From Gordonia hydrophobica NBRC 16057 (GTDB lineage: Bacteria > Actinomycetota > Actinomycetes > Mycobacteriales > Mycobacteriaceae): 64,000 bases of DNA. The translations under genes and the position numbers were made by a program. The notes below the pieces were generated by a model. The model searched no databases, was not told the DNA's origin, and saw nothing but the letters and a program-made list of their open reading frames with translations. Position 1 is the first letter of the stretch; each line of letters begins with the position of its first letter. The stretch lies in the NCBI RefSeq assembly GCF_001592365.1, contig NZ_BCWU01000006.1:186001-250000 (forward strand), in the 5' to 3' direction. Below, piece after piece: positions 1 to 11,555 of the stretch.

Positions 1-37
1 AGGGATACTCCCCTCGTTGATCGTCGCCGACTATACG

Positions 38-2908
38 TCACTCCTCGCTGTCGCCGCCACCGGTGATCGATGCGATGACCCCGGCGAGGTCCTCCGGCTT
101 CACCAGGACTTCGCGCGCCTTGGACCCCTCGCTCGGTCCGACGATCTCCCGTGTCTCCATCAGATCCATCAGACGTCCGGCCTTGGCGAATCCGACGCGG
201 AGCTTGCGCTGCAGCATCGAGGTGGAGCCGAACTGACTGGACACCACCAGTTCGATCGCCTGCAGCAGATCGTCGAGATCGTTGCCGATGTCGCCGTCGA
301 TCTCCTTCTTGTCGCCGGCCTTCGCCGTCGTCACGCCGTCGGCATACTCGGGCTCGGACTGGTCGCGGGTGAACTCGACGACCGCCGCGATCTCCTCATC
401 GGTGATGAAGGCGCCTTGCATGCGGATCGGCTTGTTGGCGCCCATCGGCAGGAACAGGCCGTCGCCCATGCCGATCAGCTTCTCTGCACCGGGCTGATCG
501 AGGATGACGCGCGAGTCGGTCAGCGAACTGGTCGCGAACGCCAGGCGGCTCGGCACGTTGGTCTTGATCAGACCGGTGACGACGTCGACCGAGGGCCGCT
601 GCGTTGCCAGCACCAGGTGGATGCCCGCGGCACGCGCCTTCTGGGTGATCCGGACGATCGCTCCCTCCACGTCGCGCGGCGCCGTCATCATCAGGTCGGC
701 GAGCTCATCGACGATCGCGACGATGTACGGGTACGGCTTGTAGACGCGCTCGGACCCGAGCGGAGCGGTGATCTCCCCCGACCGGACCTTGGCGTTGAAG
801 TCGTTGATGTGCCGGACCCGCGAGGCCTTCATGTCCTGATAGCGCTGTTCCATCTCGTCGACCAACCAGGCCAGCGCGGCCGCCGCCTTCTTGGGCTCGG
901 TGATGATCGGCGTGATCAGGTGCGGAATGCCCTCGTAGGGTGTGAGTTCCACCATCTTCGGGTCGATCAGGATCATCCGCACCTCTTCGGGCGTGGCCCG
1001 AGTCAGCAGCGACACCAGCATCGAGTTCACGAAGCTCGACTTACCGGAACCGGTGGAACCCGCGACCAGCAGGTGCGGCATCTTCGCGAGGTTCGCGCTG
1101 ACGAAATCGCCCTCGATGTCTTTACCGAGCCCGATCACCAGCGGGTGCTTCTCCTTGCGGGTCGACGGCGCCGCCAGGACGTCCGACAACCGCACCATCT
1201 CGCGGTCGGAGTTCGGCACCTCGATGCCCACCGCCGACTTCCCCGGGATCGGGGCCAGCAGACGCACGTTGTCGGTCGCGACCGCATAGGCGATGTTGCG
1301 CTGCAACTGGGTGATCTTCTCGACCTTGACCGCCGGCCCCAACTCCACCTCGTACCGGGTGACGGTCGGGCCGCGCGTGTACCCGGTGACGGCGGCGTCG
1401 ATCTTGAACTGTTCCAGGACGCTGTTGATCCGATCGATCATCTCGTCGTTGGCCGAGGTGCCCGTCTTCGCGGGCTCCCCCTGCATCAGCAGATCAGTCG
1501 GCGGCAGCACATAATCCGAGTCATCGGCCCGATCGATGAACGTGCCGCCGGCCGGCGGCGCGACGGGCTGCTCCGGCACCGAAAGCGGCGCGACGGCCGC
1601 GGGCGTCGGCGCCGGGCGGCGACGCGCGCGCGGCGTCGGCTCAGGCTCGGGTTCCGGCTCGAGGTCGTCGACGTCGGGCAGATCCTCGAGATAGCTGTCG
1701 TAGCCGCCGTCGAGTTCGACGGTCGGGTTGTCGTCGACCGGAACGTCGTCGAACGGCGTCTCCGGCACCAGCGGCTCGGTCAACAGATCGGGCATGTGCT
1801 CGTCCCGATCCTGCCCCGCAGTCTTCCGCGGTCGACGCGACGCCGCGCTCGACCGCGGACGTCGGCGGCGGTCCGGGGGGTAGTTGTCGTACGGATCGCC
1901 GTAGGCGGCCGACCGGCCGCGGCGTGCAGGGACCGGCTCGACGGGTTCCTCGATCCGGTCGGCGTCGTCGTAGCCGGGATCATCGTCGAACTCGTTGTAG
2001 CCGGCGTCGTACTCGGCGTCGTCGTACTCGGCGTCGTCGTACTCGGCGTCGTCGTAGTCCGAATCGTCATACTCGCCGTCGTCGTACTCGTCGTCCCAGT
2101 CGTCGTAGACGCCGAGGCCGAGATAGTCGGACACCGCAGCGGTCACCTCGCCGACCGTGCGACCGCTCAGGGCGAGAATGCCGAAGGCGACCAATGCGAG
2201 GAACAGCGGCACCGTCACCCAGACGGTCACCGCATCGGTGAGCGGCGAGGCGAGCATGTAGCCGAGGAAGCCCGCGGCGTCGGCACGCGCGTCGTAGCCG
2301 ACGGGCGCCCCGGAGGCGAGATGCGTCAGCGCGAGCACGGGCACGGCGAGCAGCAGCACACCGCCGATGTTGCGCAGACGGCGTTCAGGATTGGCCGGAA
2401 ACCGCATCACCATGGCGGCGACGACCAGCAGGAGCGCAGGCGCGACGTAGGCGAGATCACCGAACCCCGCTCGAACGAGCGAGTCGATGACGGCTCCGAC
2501 CGGCCCGAAGGCGTGGAACCAGACACCGAGGGCGATCACCGCGGCCAGCAGGGTCAGTGCGAGGCCGATCCCGTCGCGCCCCTGCGCGGGCTTCTCCTCG
2601 CGGGCGGCACCGATCCGTGCGACGGCGCCAAGGCCACGGGCCGCCAGGTTCCAGGTCGCGGCCACCGCACGACCGGCCGACGGCCGCGGTGCGGGCGGAC
2701 GGCGCAGGTCCTGAGATTTGGCGGGCCGGCGCGACGGTGCGCTGCGATTGCCGCGGTTGCCGCCGCTGGTGCGCGTCGCCGGACGCGCCGTGGCACTTGC
2801 TTGAGTCCCCCTGGTGGCGGCGCCGCTGCGGGAACGTCCACCGCTCGCCGACGACTTCTTCGAAGTGGTCTTCGGCGAGCGGCTGCGCGTAGATGCATGG
2901 GAAGCCAT
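38..2908 (-). CDS. ftsK: DNA translocase FtsK/SpoIIIE
   Basis: Septal double-stranded-DNA pump that clears and orients chromosome ends at division. The 956-residue protein starts with a basic Ser/Thr-rich stretch, has several hydrophobic membrane segments between about residues 100 and 250, then a strongly acidic Tyr-Asp-rich linker around residues 275-305. The motor follows, with Walker [10 protein letters not shown] near residue 620 and the RecA-like core, ending in the winged-helix gamma domain that reads orientation sequences ([17 protein letters not shown]). I chose ATG 2908 because a GGGAG stretch lies just upstream; an in-frame TTG at 2932 would add eight residues. It is the last gene of the rnj-dapA-thyX neighbourhood, separated from the next gene by about 100 bp. 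Confidence 0.97.
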   Translation of the reverse strand: MASHASTRSRSPKTTSKKSSASGGRSRSGAATRGTQASATARPATRTSGGNRGNRSAPSRRPAKSQDLRRPPAPRPSAGRAVAATWNLAARGLGAVARIGAAREEKPAQGRDGIGLALTLLAAVIALGVWFHAFGPVGAVIDSLVRAGFGDLAYVAPALLLVVAAMVMRFPANPERRLRNIGGVLLLAVPVLALTHLASGAPVGYDARADAAGFLGYMLASPLTDAVTVWVTVPLFLALVAFGILALSGRTVGEVTAAVSDYLGLGVYDDWDDEYDDGEYDDSDYDDAEYDDAEYDDAEYDAGYNEFDDDPGYDDADRIEEPVEPVPARRGRSAAYGDPYDNYPPDRRRRPRSSAASRRPRKTAGQDRDEHMPDLLTEPLVPETPFDDVPVDDNPTVELDGGYDSYLEDLPDVDDLEPEPEPEPTPRARRRPAPTPAAVAPLSVPEQPVAPPAGGTFIDRADDSDYVLPPTDLLMQGEPAKTGTSANDEMIDRINSVLEQFKIDAAVTGYTRGPTVTRYEVELGPAVKVEKITQLQRNIAYAVATDNVRLLAPIPGKSAVGIEVPNSDREMVRLSDVLAAPSTRKEKHPLVIGLGKDIEGDFVSANLAKMPHLLVAGSTGSGKSSFVNSMLVSLLTRATPEEVRMILIDPKMVELTPYEGIPHLITPIITEPKKAAAALAWLVDEMEQRYQDMKASRVRHINDFNAKVRSGEITAPLGSERVYKPYPYIVAIVDELADLMMTAPRDVEGAIVRITQKARAAGIHLVLATQRPSVDVVTGLIKTNVPSRLAFATSSLTDSRVILDQPGAEKLIGMGDGLFLPMGANKPIRMQGAFITDEEIAAVVEFTRDQSEPEYADGVTTAKAGDKKEIDGDIGNDLDDLLQAIELVVSSQFGSTSMLQRKLRVGFAKAGRLMDLMETREIVGPSEGSKAREVLVKPEDLAGVIASITGGGDSEE
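2009..2053. repeat. 15-bp tandem repeat inside ftsK
   Basis: Three perfect head-to-tail copies of GTACTCGGCGTCGTC (plus-strand reading), followed by degenerate copies to about 2083. On the coding strand each unit encodes a five-residue Tyr-Asp-Asp-Ala-Glu type repeat in the acidic linker between the FtsK membrane domain and its motor. Being a multiple of three, copy-number change would not disturb the frame. Confidence 0.9.
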
Positions 2909-3012
2909 GGCTCCCAGCCTAGTGCCCACCAATCACAGCAGTCACACTGGCAACACCCGAAAGGTCACGGTCGTGTCGATTTCGTAACCGTTTCACGACC
3001 ATCGACGGCGCG

Positions 3013-3645
3013 TCAGAGCGCGCGCTTGGCACTGCGCAGGCTCGCGATCGCGATCGGCGTTCCGGAGAACTCCACGTCGACCGGAGCACGCCCGAACGCG
3101 AACAGCAGCAGTTCGCCGACGTCGCCGGTCACCGTGACCGACTCACCGCGGCCCGCCGCCATCACCTCGCGACCGTCACGCGTCACCATCCGCGCGCGCA
3201 CCGGCGACGACGCCATGATGCGCTTGCCGACGGTCCGCAGCGGCATCTGGAGTCCGCGCTGCAGTTCCGGCGACACCGGACGGGGCTCGAACGGCCCGTC
3301 CGGGTCCGCTCCCCCGCGTAGCACATCCTCGTGATGCACGAACATCTCCGCCAGGTTGAGGAAGCGGTCCCCTGCTCGGAACGGCGAGTACCAGGGCGGT
3401 CCCTCTGCCAACTGCACCAGCAACTCGTCCCACGGCCGATCGGCGTAGCTCTGCGTGACCGACGCCGTGTGACCGGCGAGAGCGCCGACGAAGACGCCCG
3501 CCGTCGCATCCAGTCTGCGTTCGCGGAGGATCAGGTGGATGGCGAGATCACGGTTGTTCCACCCGGCGCACAGCGTCGGTGCGTCCGGTCCGGTCTCGCG
3601 CATGGTGGCGACCAGCGCCGCACGCTCGGACCGGGCGAGATTCAC
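3013..3645 (-). CDS. TIGR03085-type DinB-fold (mycothiol isomerase-like) protein
   Basis: A 210-residue protein of the actinobacterial DinB/MDMPI superfamily, whose members are often mycothiol-dependent transferases or metal-binding proteins. Supporting features are the N-terminal segment with CAGWNNRDLAIHLILRER (helix with a metal-ligand type His), and a second FVHHEDVLRG segment with paired His residues. The start is GTG 3645, whose first bases overlap the RNase J stop as GTGA; this fits translational coupling. A longer upstream reading lies wholly inside rnj and is ignored. The substrate cannot be told from sequence. Lying at the end of the dapA-rnj transcript, it is probably co-expressed with them. 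Confidence 0.8.
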   Translation of the reverse strand: MNLARSERAALVATMRETGPDAPTLCAGWNNRDLAIHLILRERRLDATAGVFVGALAGHTASVTQSYADRPWDELLVQLAEGPPWYSPFRAGDRFLNLAEMFVHHEDVLRGGADPDGPFEPRPVSPELQRGLQMPLRTVGKRIMASSPVRARMVTRDGREVMAAGRGESVTVTGDVGELLLFAFGRAPVDVEFSGTPIAIASLRSAKRAL

Positions 3646-5533
3646 CGGTGCTCCCCCACGGCGATCACGGTCGGCACGATCATCGGACGACGGCGGTACT
3701 TCTCGCCGACCCACCGACCGACGGCGCGGCGGACGCCTTGTGCGATCCGGTGGGTGTCGGTGACGCCCTCGTTGGCGAGTTCGGTCAGCGCCTTGTCGAC
3801 CAGTGCGGCCGCGTCGGACAGTGCCCCCGGATCGTCGGAGAATCCGCGACCGGACACGGTCGGCTTGCTGACGGTGGCTCCGGTGGCCGCGTCGACGGCG
3901 ACGGTGATGGCGATGAAGCCGCCCTCACCGAGCACCAGGCGGTCCGAGAGCGTCGACTCGCCGACGTCGCCCACCGAGAGTCCGTCGACGTACACGTACC
4001 CGACGGGCACGCGGCCGGTGATCTGTGCGCGGCCGTCGACCAGGTCGACGACCACGCCGTCCTCGGCCAGCACGATCCGGTCCGACGGCACGCCCGTCGC
4101 CTCCGCGAGCGCGGCGTTGGCGCGCAGGTGACGCCACTCGCCGTGCACCGGCATCGCGTTGGACGGCCGGACGGCGTTGTACAGGTAGAGCAGTTCGCCC
4201 GCCGACGCGTGACCGGACACGTGCACCTTGGCGCTCGCCTGCGTGATCACCGTCGCACCGCGCTTGGCGAGACCGTTCACGACGGCGAAGACCGAGTTCT
4301 CGTTGCCCGGGATCAACGACGACGCGAGGACCACCAGATCGTCGGCGCGGATGTTGATCTGGCGATGCTCACCGCGCGCCATCCGAGACAGCGCCGACAG
4401 TGGTTCGCCTTGCGAGCCGGTCGAGATGAGCACCAGTCGGTGGTCGGGCAGGGTCGCCGCGGTGTCCATGTCGACCACCACGCCCTCGGGGACGGTCAGA
4501 TAGCCGAGATCCTGCGCGATCTGCATGTTGCGGACCATCGACCGACCGACGAACGTGACCCGACGACCGTGCCGGTACGCCACGTCGACGATCTGCTGGA
4601 TGCGGTGCACATGGCTGGCGAACGACGCCACGATCACGCGCTGTTTAGCCTTGCCGATGACCGTGTCGAGCACCCCGCCGATCTCGCGTTCGGGCGTCAC
4701 GAAGCCCGGGACCTCGGCATTGGTCGAGTCGACCAGGAACAGGTCGACCCCCTCGTCGCCCAGGCGGCTGAAGCCCGCGAGGTCGGTGAGCCGGTTGTCG
4801 AGCGGCAACTGGTCGAGCTTGATGTCGCCGGTGTGCAGCACCAGACCCGCCGGGGTGCGCATCGCCACCGCGAGCGCATCCGGGATCGAGTGGTTGACGG
4901 CGAAGAACTCGCAGTCGAAATCGCCGTAGCCCTGCCGATCGCCCTCGGCGACCTGAATCAGCTTCGGGCGGAGTCGGTGCTCACGGCACTTCGCGGCCAC
5001 GAGCGCCAGCGTGAAGCGGGAGCCGACGATCGGGATGTCGTTGCGGAGCTTCAACAGGAACGGCACCGCGCCGATGTGGTCCTCGTGTCCGTGCGTCAAC
5101 ACCACGGCCTCGATGTCGCCGACGCGATCCTCGATGTAGCCGAAATCGGGCAGGATCAGGTCGACGCCGGGCTGGGCGTCCTCCGGGAACAGGACGCCGC
5201 AGTCGACGATCAACAGCTTGCCGTTGTACTCGAAGACGGTCATGTTGCGACCGATCTCGCTGATGCCGCCGAGCGCCACCACGCGCAGGCCGCCTGCCGG
5301 CAGCTTCGGCGGGGCGCCGAGTCGGTCGATCACGTCGCCGGTGACGCCCGAGCCGGTCGCCGCCGTCACCTGCGTCGACTTGTTTCTCGCCGTGCTCTTT
5401 GGCGCATTCGCTGCGGGCGGGCCGGCTTTGCGCGAGGCGCGACGACGACCGCCGCCCTTGCCGCCCTGCTGGTTGCCGCCCTGCTGGTTGCCGCCCTGCT
5501 GGTTGCCGCCCTGCTGGTTGTTGGCTTCAGACA

Positions 5534-5534
<1 letters not shown>
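3642..5534 (-). CDS. rnj: Ribonuclease J
   Basis: Metallo-beta-lactamase/beta-CASP ribonuclease with 5'-to-3' exonuclease and endonuclease activity in mRNA decay and rRNA maturation. The 630-residue protein has a disordered N-terminus with four NQQGG units (residues 6-25) and a basic linker, then the catalytic fold with HGHEDHIG near residue 145 as the zinc-binding motif, further His residues (NHSIPDA, HTGDIK), and the beta-CASP motifs (VASFASHVHR, HVSGHAS). ATG 5534 overlaps the dapA stop (ATGA), and its own stop overlaps the downstream GTG start, so the three genes look translationally coupled. The same dapA-rnj order is known in mycobacteria. The N-terminal repeat is an accessory extension, not part of the catalytic domain. 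Confidence 0.96.
5461..5520. repeat. 4 x 15-bp perfect tandem repeat in rnj
   Basis: Four identical copies of CCGCCCTGCTGGTTG (plus-strand reading) at 5461, 5476, 5491 and 5506. They encode the repeated Asn-Gln-Gln-Gly-Gly units near the RNase J N-terminus. Perfect identity of all four copies suggests recent expansion by slippage or strong homogenisation; unit length keeps the frame. Confidence 0.95.
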
Positions 5535-7227
<1,693 letters not shown>

Positions 7228-7344
7228 TCGTCCTCCACTTCGTTCGCCCGACCCGGGTGCAGTCCGGCGACTGTCCGGCCAATGTCTTCTCGGGCCATTG
7301 TCCACCAGCGCGCGCGGTCGCCGGGCCGCACCCCGGGTGGGCCG

Positions 7345-8526
7345 TCAGCAGACCCAGTCGACGAGGCGGTGTGCGATCGCGGGGTCGTGCAGCAGGGTGA
7401 AGTGGTTGGCGCCTCCGAGGTGCAGCCCGTTGTCCGGGTCGAAACCGATCCGGCGCGCACGGTGAACGCCGCGAGCGCTCGGGTCGAGGACCAGCCCGTC
7501 GCCCACCAGGCGCCCGACCGGATGGCGCGGCGACCGGGTGAGCGTCGCGGAGACGAAGTAGTGAGCCGCGCCCGCGAGCAGCGGCACCTCGGCGGCCAGC
7601 GCCGCTCCGAGAGCGTCGGGATCGCGACCGGCCCAGTCCTCGTCGACCAGGCTGCCGCCGCGCAGGTCGCGGATGCCCGCACTGCGTCGTCGCAGGAGCG
7701 ATCCGAATGCCGCCGTCTCCGGGAACCCGGAGAGAACCGCACTGCCGTAATGCGCCAGGCTCTCCAGCGGCGCACCGAGATGCGGAGTTCCGAGGCTGAC
7801 GGTCGCCGACACCCCGTCGACCCAGGAGTGGTCGTGCCGCTCGCCCCAGTACGCGGCGCTGCGCAGCACCAATCCGCCCATCGAATGGCCGATCAAGGCG
7901 ATCCGCTCGACCGGCACCGGCCAGTGGCCGACGACTTCCTCGAGCAGTCCGGACAGCGCGCGGCCGTTCACCGAGATGTGTCTGCCGGTATTGTACCGCA
8001 CGAACACCGGGGTGACTCCGCGCTCGGCGAGCACGTCGCCGTAGGGCGACCGGCCCTCGATCTCGAACGCGTGCTCGGTCTCCATCAAGCCGTGGACGAA
8101 GATCGCGATGGATCCGGTGACCTCGACGTCGTCGCCGAGGCGCAGTCGCATCGGATCCGCGACGAGCGGAGATCGGCGCGTGGCGAGGTCGTCGCCGATC
8201 AGTCCGGTGACGGCCGCGATCACCTCGGCCCCCAGTCGCGTTTCCGACGGTGGCACGGCCAGCGGCAGATCGGCGACCTTCTCGCCGACGGTCGCGGCGG
8301 CCGACATGCTCGCCCGCACCGCCTGGTACACGCCATCGGTGATCGCGTCGTGAATCGTCTTCACCGGGCGTGCGGCCTGTCCGGTGAACACCCCGACGGT
8401 CCCGAACACGCGGTCGGAGATGCTCCGGTGCGTGCGGTGAATGCCTGCGGCGGCACGCTCGGACTCTCGCAGAGCGAGTCCGGTGAGCTCACGGACCTCA
8501 CTGCGACGCTGGTCGACGATCTCCAT
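7345..8526 (-). CDS. Alpha/beta-hydrolase, lipase/PGAP1-like
   Basis: A 393-residue hydrolase of the lipase-like alpha/beta fold. It has an N-terminal helical extension of roughly 110 residues with no recognised domain, then the oxyanion-loop sequence VHGLMETEHAF, the nucleophile elbow GHSMGG, the segment SLGTPHLGAPLE typical of GPI-inositol-deacylase/lipase families, and a C-terminal His (NHFTLL) that could complete the triad. No signal peptide or membrane helix is obvious, so it is probably cytoplasmic or membrane-associated. The substrate, perhaps a lipid ester, is inference. It is a separate minus-strand gene just upstream of thyX, with 117 bp between them. Confidence 0.8.
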   Translation of the reverse strand: MEIVDQRRSEVRELTGLALRESERAAAGIHRTHRSISDRVFGTVGVFTGQAARPVKTIHDAITDGVYQAVRASMSAAATVGEKVADLPLAVPPSETRLGAEVIAAVTGLIGDDLATRRSPLVADPMRLRLGDDVEVTGSIAIFVHGLMETEHAFEIEGRSPYGDVLAERGVTPVFVRYNTGRHISVNGRALSGLLEEVVGHWPVPVERIALIGHSMGGLVLRSAAYWGERHDHSWVDGVSATVSLGTPHLGAPLESLAHYGSAVLSGFPETAAFGSLLRRRSAGIRDLRGGSLVDEDWAGRDPDALGAALAAEVPLLAGAAHYFVSATLTRSPRHPVGRLVGDGLVLDPSARGVHRARRIGFDPDNGLHLGGANHFTLLHDPAIAHRLVDWVC

Positions 8527-8589
8527 GAATTTGAGTGTACATTCGTTCTCTCAATCCGTCGCTGGGACCGGCACCGCTCTCCTCCGGCG

Positions 8590-9354
8590 TCACCCGCGGA
8601 CGATGGCGCCCAGTTTCGCGTACGTGTCCTCCCAGCCGTGGACCGCGATCGCGTCGATCCCCAGGTCGGCGACCGGGCGGTCGTTGCCGCCGTCGTCGAG
8701 GCGATCGCCGAAGAACAGGATGTCGTCGATCCCCAGGTCCACGATCTCCATCAGTCGACGCGCACCGTACGCCTTGTCGATCCCCTCGGCCGTGATGTCG
8801 ACCGAGGTGGAGCCGCCGCTGCGGACCTCCAGATCCGGCAGTCGCGCAGCCGCGTAGGCACGCAGTGCCTCCTTCTTCCGGCCGTCGGGATCCCAGGCGG
8901 CCTTCGCGTCGACCGGCGCCGCCTGGCCCAGGGCGGAGAAGGTGACCTGGCTGCCGCGATCCTCCAGGATCGGTCCCCACGTCTGCTCCTCCCACAGGCC
9001 GAGCTCGCGGGCACCGGCTTCGACGGCCGCCATCGCCCGCGTCTTCTGGTCGTCGGAGAGGTCTTCGGCGTAGACGGTGTCCCACGACTGTCCGCCCCAG
9101 CGCACATAGCGGGTGCCGTTGGTCGGCATCAGATGAAGATTGGCCTTGTCCGGGAAGTCGCCGAGCCGGTCGAGGACCTGCGCCTGGAACTGGCCGTACT
9201 GGCCGCCGGAGATGATGCAGGCCAGGCTGCCCGACAGCAGTTCGCGGAACAATCCGACCATCTCGTCGCTCATCGCGGTCTTCGACGGCGCGAGCGTGTC
9301 GTCGAGATCGAACATGACGAGTCGATAGGTCTTGCCATCGTGCGTGACGGACAC
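8590..9354 (-). CDS. HAD-superfamily (IIB) phosphatase
   Basis: A 254-residue haloacid-dehalogenase-like hydrolase of the Cof/phosphomannomutase-like branch. Motif I is FDLDDTLAPSK near the N-terminus, with both catalytic Asp; motif II is ISGGQYGQ; the late motif is DDILFFGDRLDDGGND with the magnesium-binding Asp cluster. An inserted cap domain lies between about residues 85 and 190. Start is GTG 9354. Members dephosphorylate sugar phosphates, and a few act as phosphomannomutases; the sequence does not decide which. Neighbours are a lipase-like protein and an HMG-CoA-lyase-like enzyme, which does not narrow the substrate. Confidence 0.85.
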   Translation of the reverse strand: MSVTHDGKTYRLVMFDLDDTLAPSKTAMSDEMVGLFRELLSGSLACIISGGQYGQFQAQVLDRLGDFPDKANLHLMPTNGTRYVRWGGQSWDTVYAEDLSDDQKTRAMAAVEAGARELGLWEEQTWGPILEDRGSQVTFSALGQAAPVDAKAAWDPDGRKKEALRAYAAARLPDLEVRSGGSTSVDITAEGIDKAYGARRLMEIVDLGIDDILFFGDRLDDGGNDRPVADLGIDAIAVHGWEDTYAKLGAIVRG

Positions 9355-9400
9355 GTGTCCACCCTTCCGTTGTTGTGCGGCCAGAAGTGTAGCCCGCGTG

Positions 9401-10321
9401 TCAGTCGGCGATCACCCAGGCGAAGGCATCCGCCTTCGATCGGGCGCCCTGCGCGGTCCGCGAGCGCGACTCCTCGTCCACGTCGGCCAACAGTCGTTCG
9501 CCGGCACGGACGAGATCGGCCAGCGTGTTCGGCGTCAGGTACGCCGGTCGCGTCGCGAACAGCAGGTCCTCGCTCGCAGTGTTCCCGCTGGCACCGGGCG
9601 CGAACGGGCATCCGCCGAGCCCGCCGAGCGCGCCGTCGACGACCGTCGCGCCGCCGTCGGCCGCGGCGAGCGAGTTCGCCACCCCCATCCCCCAGGTGTC
9701 GTGCCCGTGAAAGACGAGCCGGCGGTCGCCGGCCTGGACCGATGCGAAGAGGTCCCGCACCTGTGCGGGGTGCGCCTGGCCGAGGGTGTCCGCCAGCACC
9801 ACGTCGTCGGCGGCATCGGTTCTGGGGTCGGCGACGATTCCGCGGACCCGATCGGGGTCGACCGGTCCGTCGAACGGGCAGGTGAATGCGGTCGCCAGGC
9901 ACAATTGAATGCGCCCGCCGACCTCCTTCGCGGCCGCGATCGCCTCCGGCATCGCCGCGACGCTGTCCTCGGTGAGGCGCCCGATGTTGGCCTTGTTGTG
10001 CGCATCGGACGCCGACAGGCAGTACTGGAAGTTCCGGACGCCTGCCGCGGCCGCCTTCACCACGTGACGCGGCGTGGCCACCCACACCCAGCAGCGCTCG
10101 AGTTCGGCCGGGGTCAACTGCGCGACGATCTCGAGGGTGCCCGCCATCGGCGGCACCAGGTCCGGTCGCGCCATCGAGCCGATCTCCAGTTCCGGGACGC
10201 CCGCGGACAGCAGGGTGCGCGCCAACGCCACCCGCACGTCCACGTCGAGGACCTTGCCGGTCAACTGCAGTCCGTCGCGCAGGGTCACATCGCGCAGCGC
10301 CACCCGAGAGTAATCGGTCAC
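9401..10321 (-). CDS. Hydroxymethylglutaryl-CoA lyase-like enzyme
   Basis: A 306-residue DRE-TIM metallolyase that probably cleaves a 3-hydroxyacyl-CoA such as HMG-CoA into acetyl-CoA and a keto acid. Visible motifs are LRDVTLRDGLQL (catalytic Arg and metal-binding Asp), FHGHDTWGMGVAN (two metal-ligand His) and the family signature GGLGGCPFAPGASGN with its catalytic Cys. The GTG start at 10321 overlaps the stop of the upstream CoA-transferase as GTGA, so the two are translationally coupled. That suggests the transferase makes the CoA ester that this lyase splits, for example 3-hydroxy-3-methylglutarate or a citramalate-type acid. The exact substrate is not shown. Confidence 0.85.
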   Translation of the reverse strand: MTDYSRVALRDVTLRDGLQLTGKVLDVDVRVALARTLLSAGVPELEIGSMARPDLVPPMAGTLEIVAQLTPAELERCWVWVATPRHVVKAAAAGVRNFQYCLSASDAHNKANIGRLTEDSVAAMPEAIAAAKEVGGRIQLCLATAFTCPFDGPVDPDRVRGIVADPRTDAADDVVLADTLGQAHPAQVRDLFASVQAGDRRLVFHGHDTWGMGVANSLAAADGGATVVDGALGGLGGCPFAPGASGNTASEDLLFATRPAYLTPNTLADLVRAGERLLADVDEESRSRTAQGARSKADAFAWVIAD

Positions 10322-11523
10322 CGTCGACCTCCCAGAAAGCGGTCACGGATCTCGTCGGTGTGTTCGCCGAGGTCCGGTCCCACCGAGCGGATCGGCAACG
10401 ACGCCTCGCCGAGCACCGGAACGATGCCGGGGAAGCCGACGCGACGCGGTTCGGGTCCGCCGGCGTCGACGTCGAACTCCTGCACCATGTTGCGCGCACG
10501 GTACTGCTCGTCGCTCACGATGTCGGCCGCGGTGTAGATCGGTCCCGCCGGGACGGCCGCATCGTCGAGGACGGCGAGCACCTCGTCTCGCGAGCGGGCG
10601 GCAGTCCACGCGCCGATCGCGGCGTCGATCTCGTCGCGACGACGCCACCGCCCGTCGTTGTTCGCCAGGTCCGGATCGTCGGCGAGGTCCGGGCGACCGA
10701 TCGCGCGCATGTAGCGCGGGAAGATCGCATCCGCGTTGCCGGAGATCACCACCGAACTGCCGTCCTCGCACAGGTACCCGTTCGACGGCGCGATCCCCTC
10801 CATCCGGCCGCCGGTGCGTTCTCGGGTGACGCCATAGGCACCGAGATCGGGCACCAGGGACTCCATCATCGAGAAGATCGCCTCGTTGAGGGCGACGTCG
10901 ACGATCCGGTCGGACAACGGCGCGGACGCCCCGCCCGCTCCGCGCGTCTCGTCGCGCCGACGGAGACGCTCGTACAGTGCCATCACCGCGCCGAACGCCC
11001 CGTACAGCCCGGCGATGGAATCGCCGATCGAGACGCCGACCCGGACCGGCGGGCGGTCGGGGTCACCCACCAGTTCCCGAAATCCGCCGTACGCCTCCGC
11101 GACGGCGGCGAATCCGGGGCGCTGGGCATACGGTCCCGTCTGGCCGAAGGCCGAGATCCTCACGAAGATCAGATCCGGATTCGCCTCGCTGAGCCGGTCC
11201 GGGCCGATGCCCCACTTCTCCAGGGTTCCGGGACGGAAGTTCTCGAGCACCACATCGCAGTGCGCGGCAAGGGCTTTCACATCCTCGCGCCCCTCATCCG
11301 TCCGCAGGTCCAGCACCACCGACTTCTTATTGCGGTTGATGGTTCGGAACAGCATCGACGTCTCACCGTCGTACAACCGCCAGTTGCGGAGTTCGTCACC
11401 GGTCTCGCGTTCGATCTTGATGACCTCGGCACCGAAGTCGGCGAGCATGCGGCCGGCCGTCGGGGCCGCGATGTAGTTGCCGAGTTCCAGGACTCGGACG
11501 CCGGCGAGGGGCAGATCTCTCAT
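10318..11523 (-). CDS. Family III CoA-transferase (CaiB/BaiF)
   Basis: A 401-residue class III CoA-transferase, which moves CoA between carboxylic acids through aspartyl-CoA thioester chemistry. The N-terminus LAGVRVLELGNYIAAPTAG, the segment NRNKKSVVLDL, the ENFRPGTLEKWGIG stretch and the conserved FGQTGPYAQRPGF region mark the family; the catalytic Asp should lie in the region ENFRPG-downstream of the NRNK motif and was not assigned precisely. ATG 11523. It overlaps the HMG-CoA-lyase-like gene by 4 bp, and the pair probably forms a two-step acid-activation and cleavage route. Possible substrates include succinyl-CoA as donor and a dicarboxylic hydroxy acid as acceptor, which is inference. 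Confidence 0.88.
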   Translation of the reverse strand: MRDLPLAGVRVLELGNYIAAPTAGRMLADFGAEVIKIERETGDELRNWRLYDGETSMLFRTINRNKKSVVLDLRTDEGREDVKALAAHCDVVLENFRPGTLEKWGIGPDRLSEANPDLIFVRISAFGQTGPYAQRPGFAAVAEAYGGFRELVGDPDRPPVRVGVSIGDSIAGLYGAFGAVMALYERLRRRDETRGAGGASAPLSDRIVDVALNEAIFSMMESLVPDLGAYGVTRERTGGRMEGIAPSNGYLCEDGSSVVISGNADAIFPRYMRAIGRPDLADDPDLANNDGRWRRRDEIDAAIGAWTAARSRDEVLAVLDDAAVPAGPIYTAADIVSDEQYRARNMVQEFDVDAGGPEPRRVGFPGIVPVLGEASLPIRSVGPDLGEHTDEIRDRFLGGRR

Positions 11524-11555
11524 GGAGCAAGACTATCGCCGCCGCACCCGCACGC

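Noticed and set aside
2009-2053. Possible CRISPR-like repeats in ftsK and at 5461-5520.
   Set aside because: The 15-bp units are contiguous, lack spacers and stay in frame inside genes, so they encode peptide repeats.
17-3334. Very long plus-strand open frame (1105 residues) opposite ftsK, and similar long frames opposite rnj, infB, mqo and the desaturase region.
   Set aside because: They are antisense shadows caused by high GC and codon bias; their protein sequences are arginine/aspartate/valine-rich with no domains, while the opposite strand carries clear conserved genes.
9401-10321. 2-isopropylmalate synthase.
   Set aside because: The length is too short (306 residues), there is no C-terminal regulatory domain, and the GGLGGCPFAPGASGN signature fits HMG-CoA lyase.
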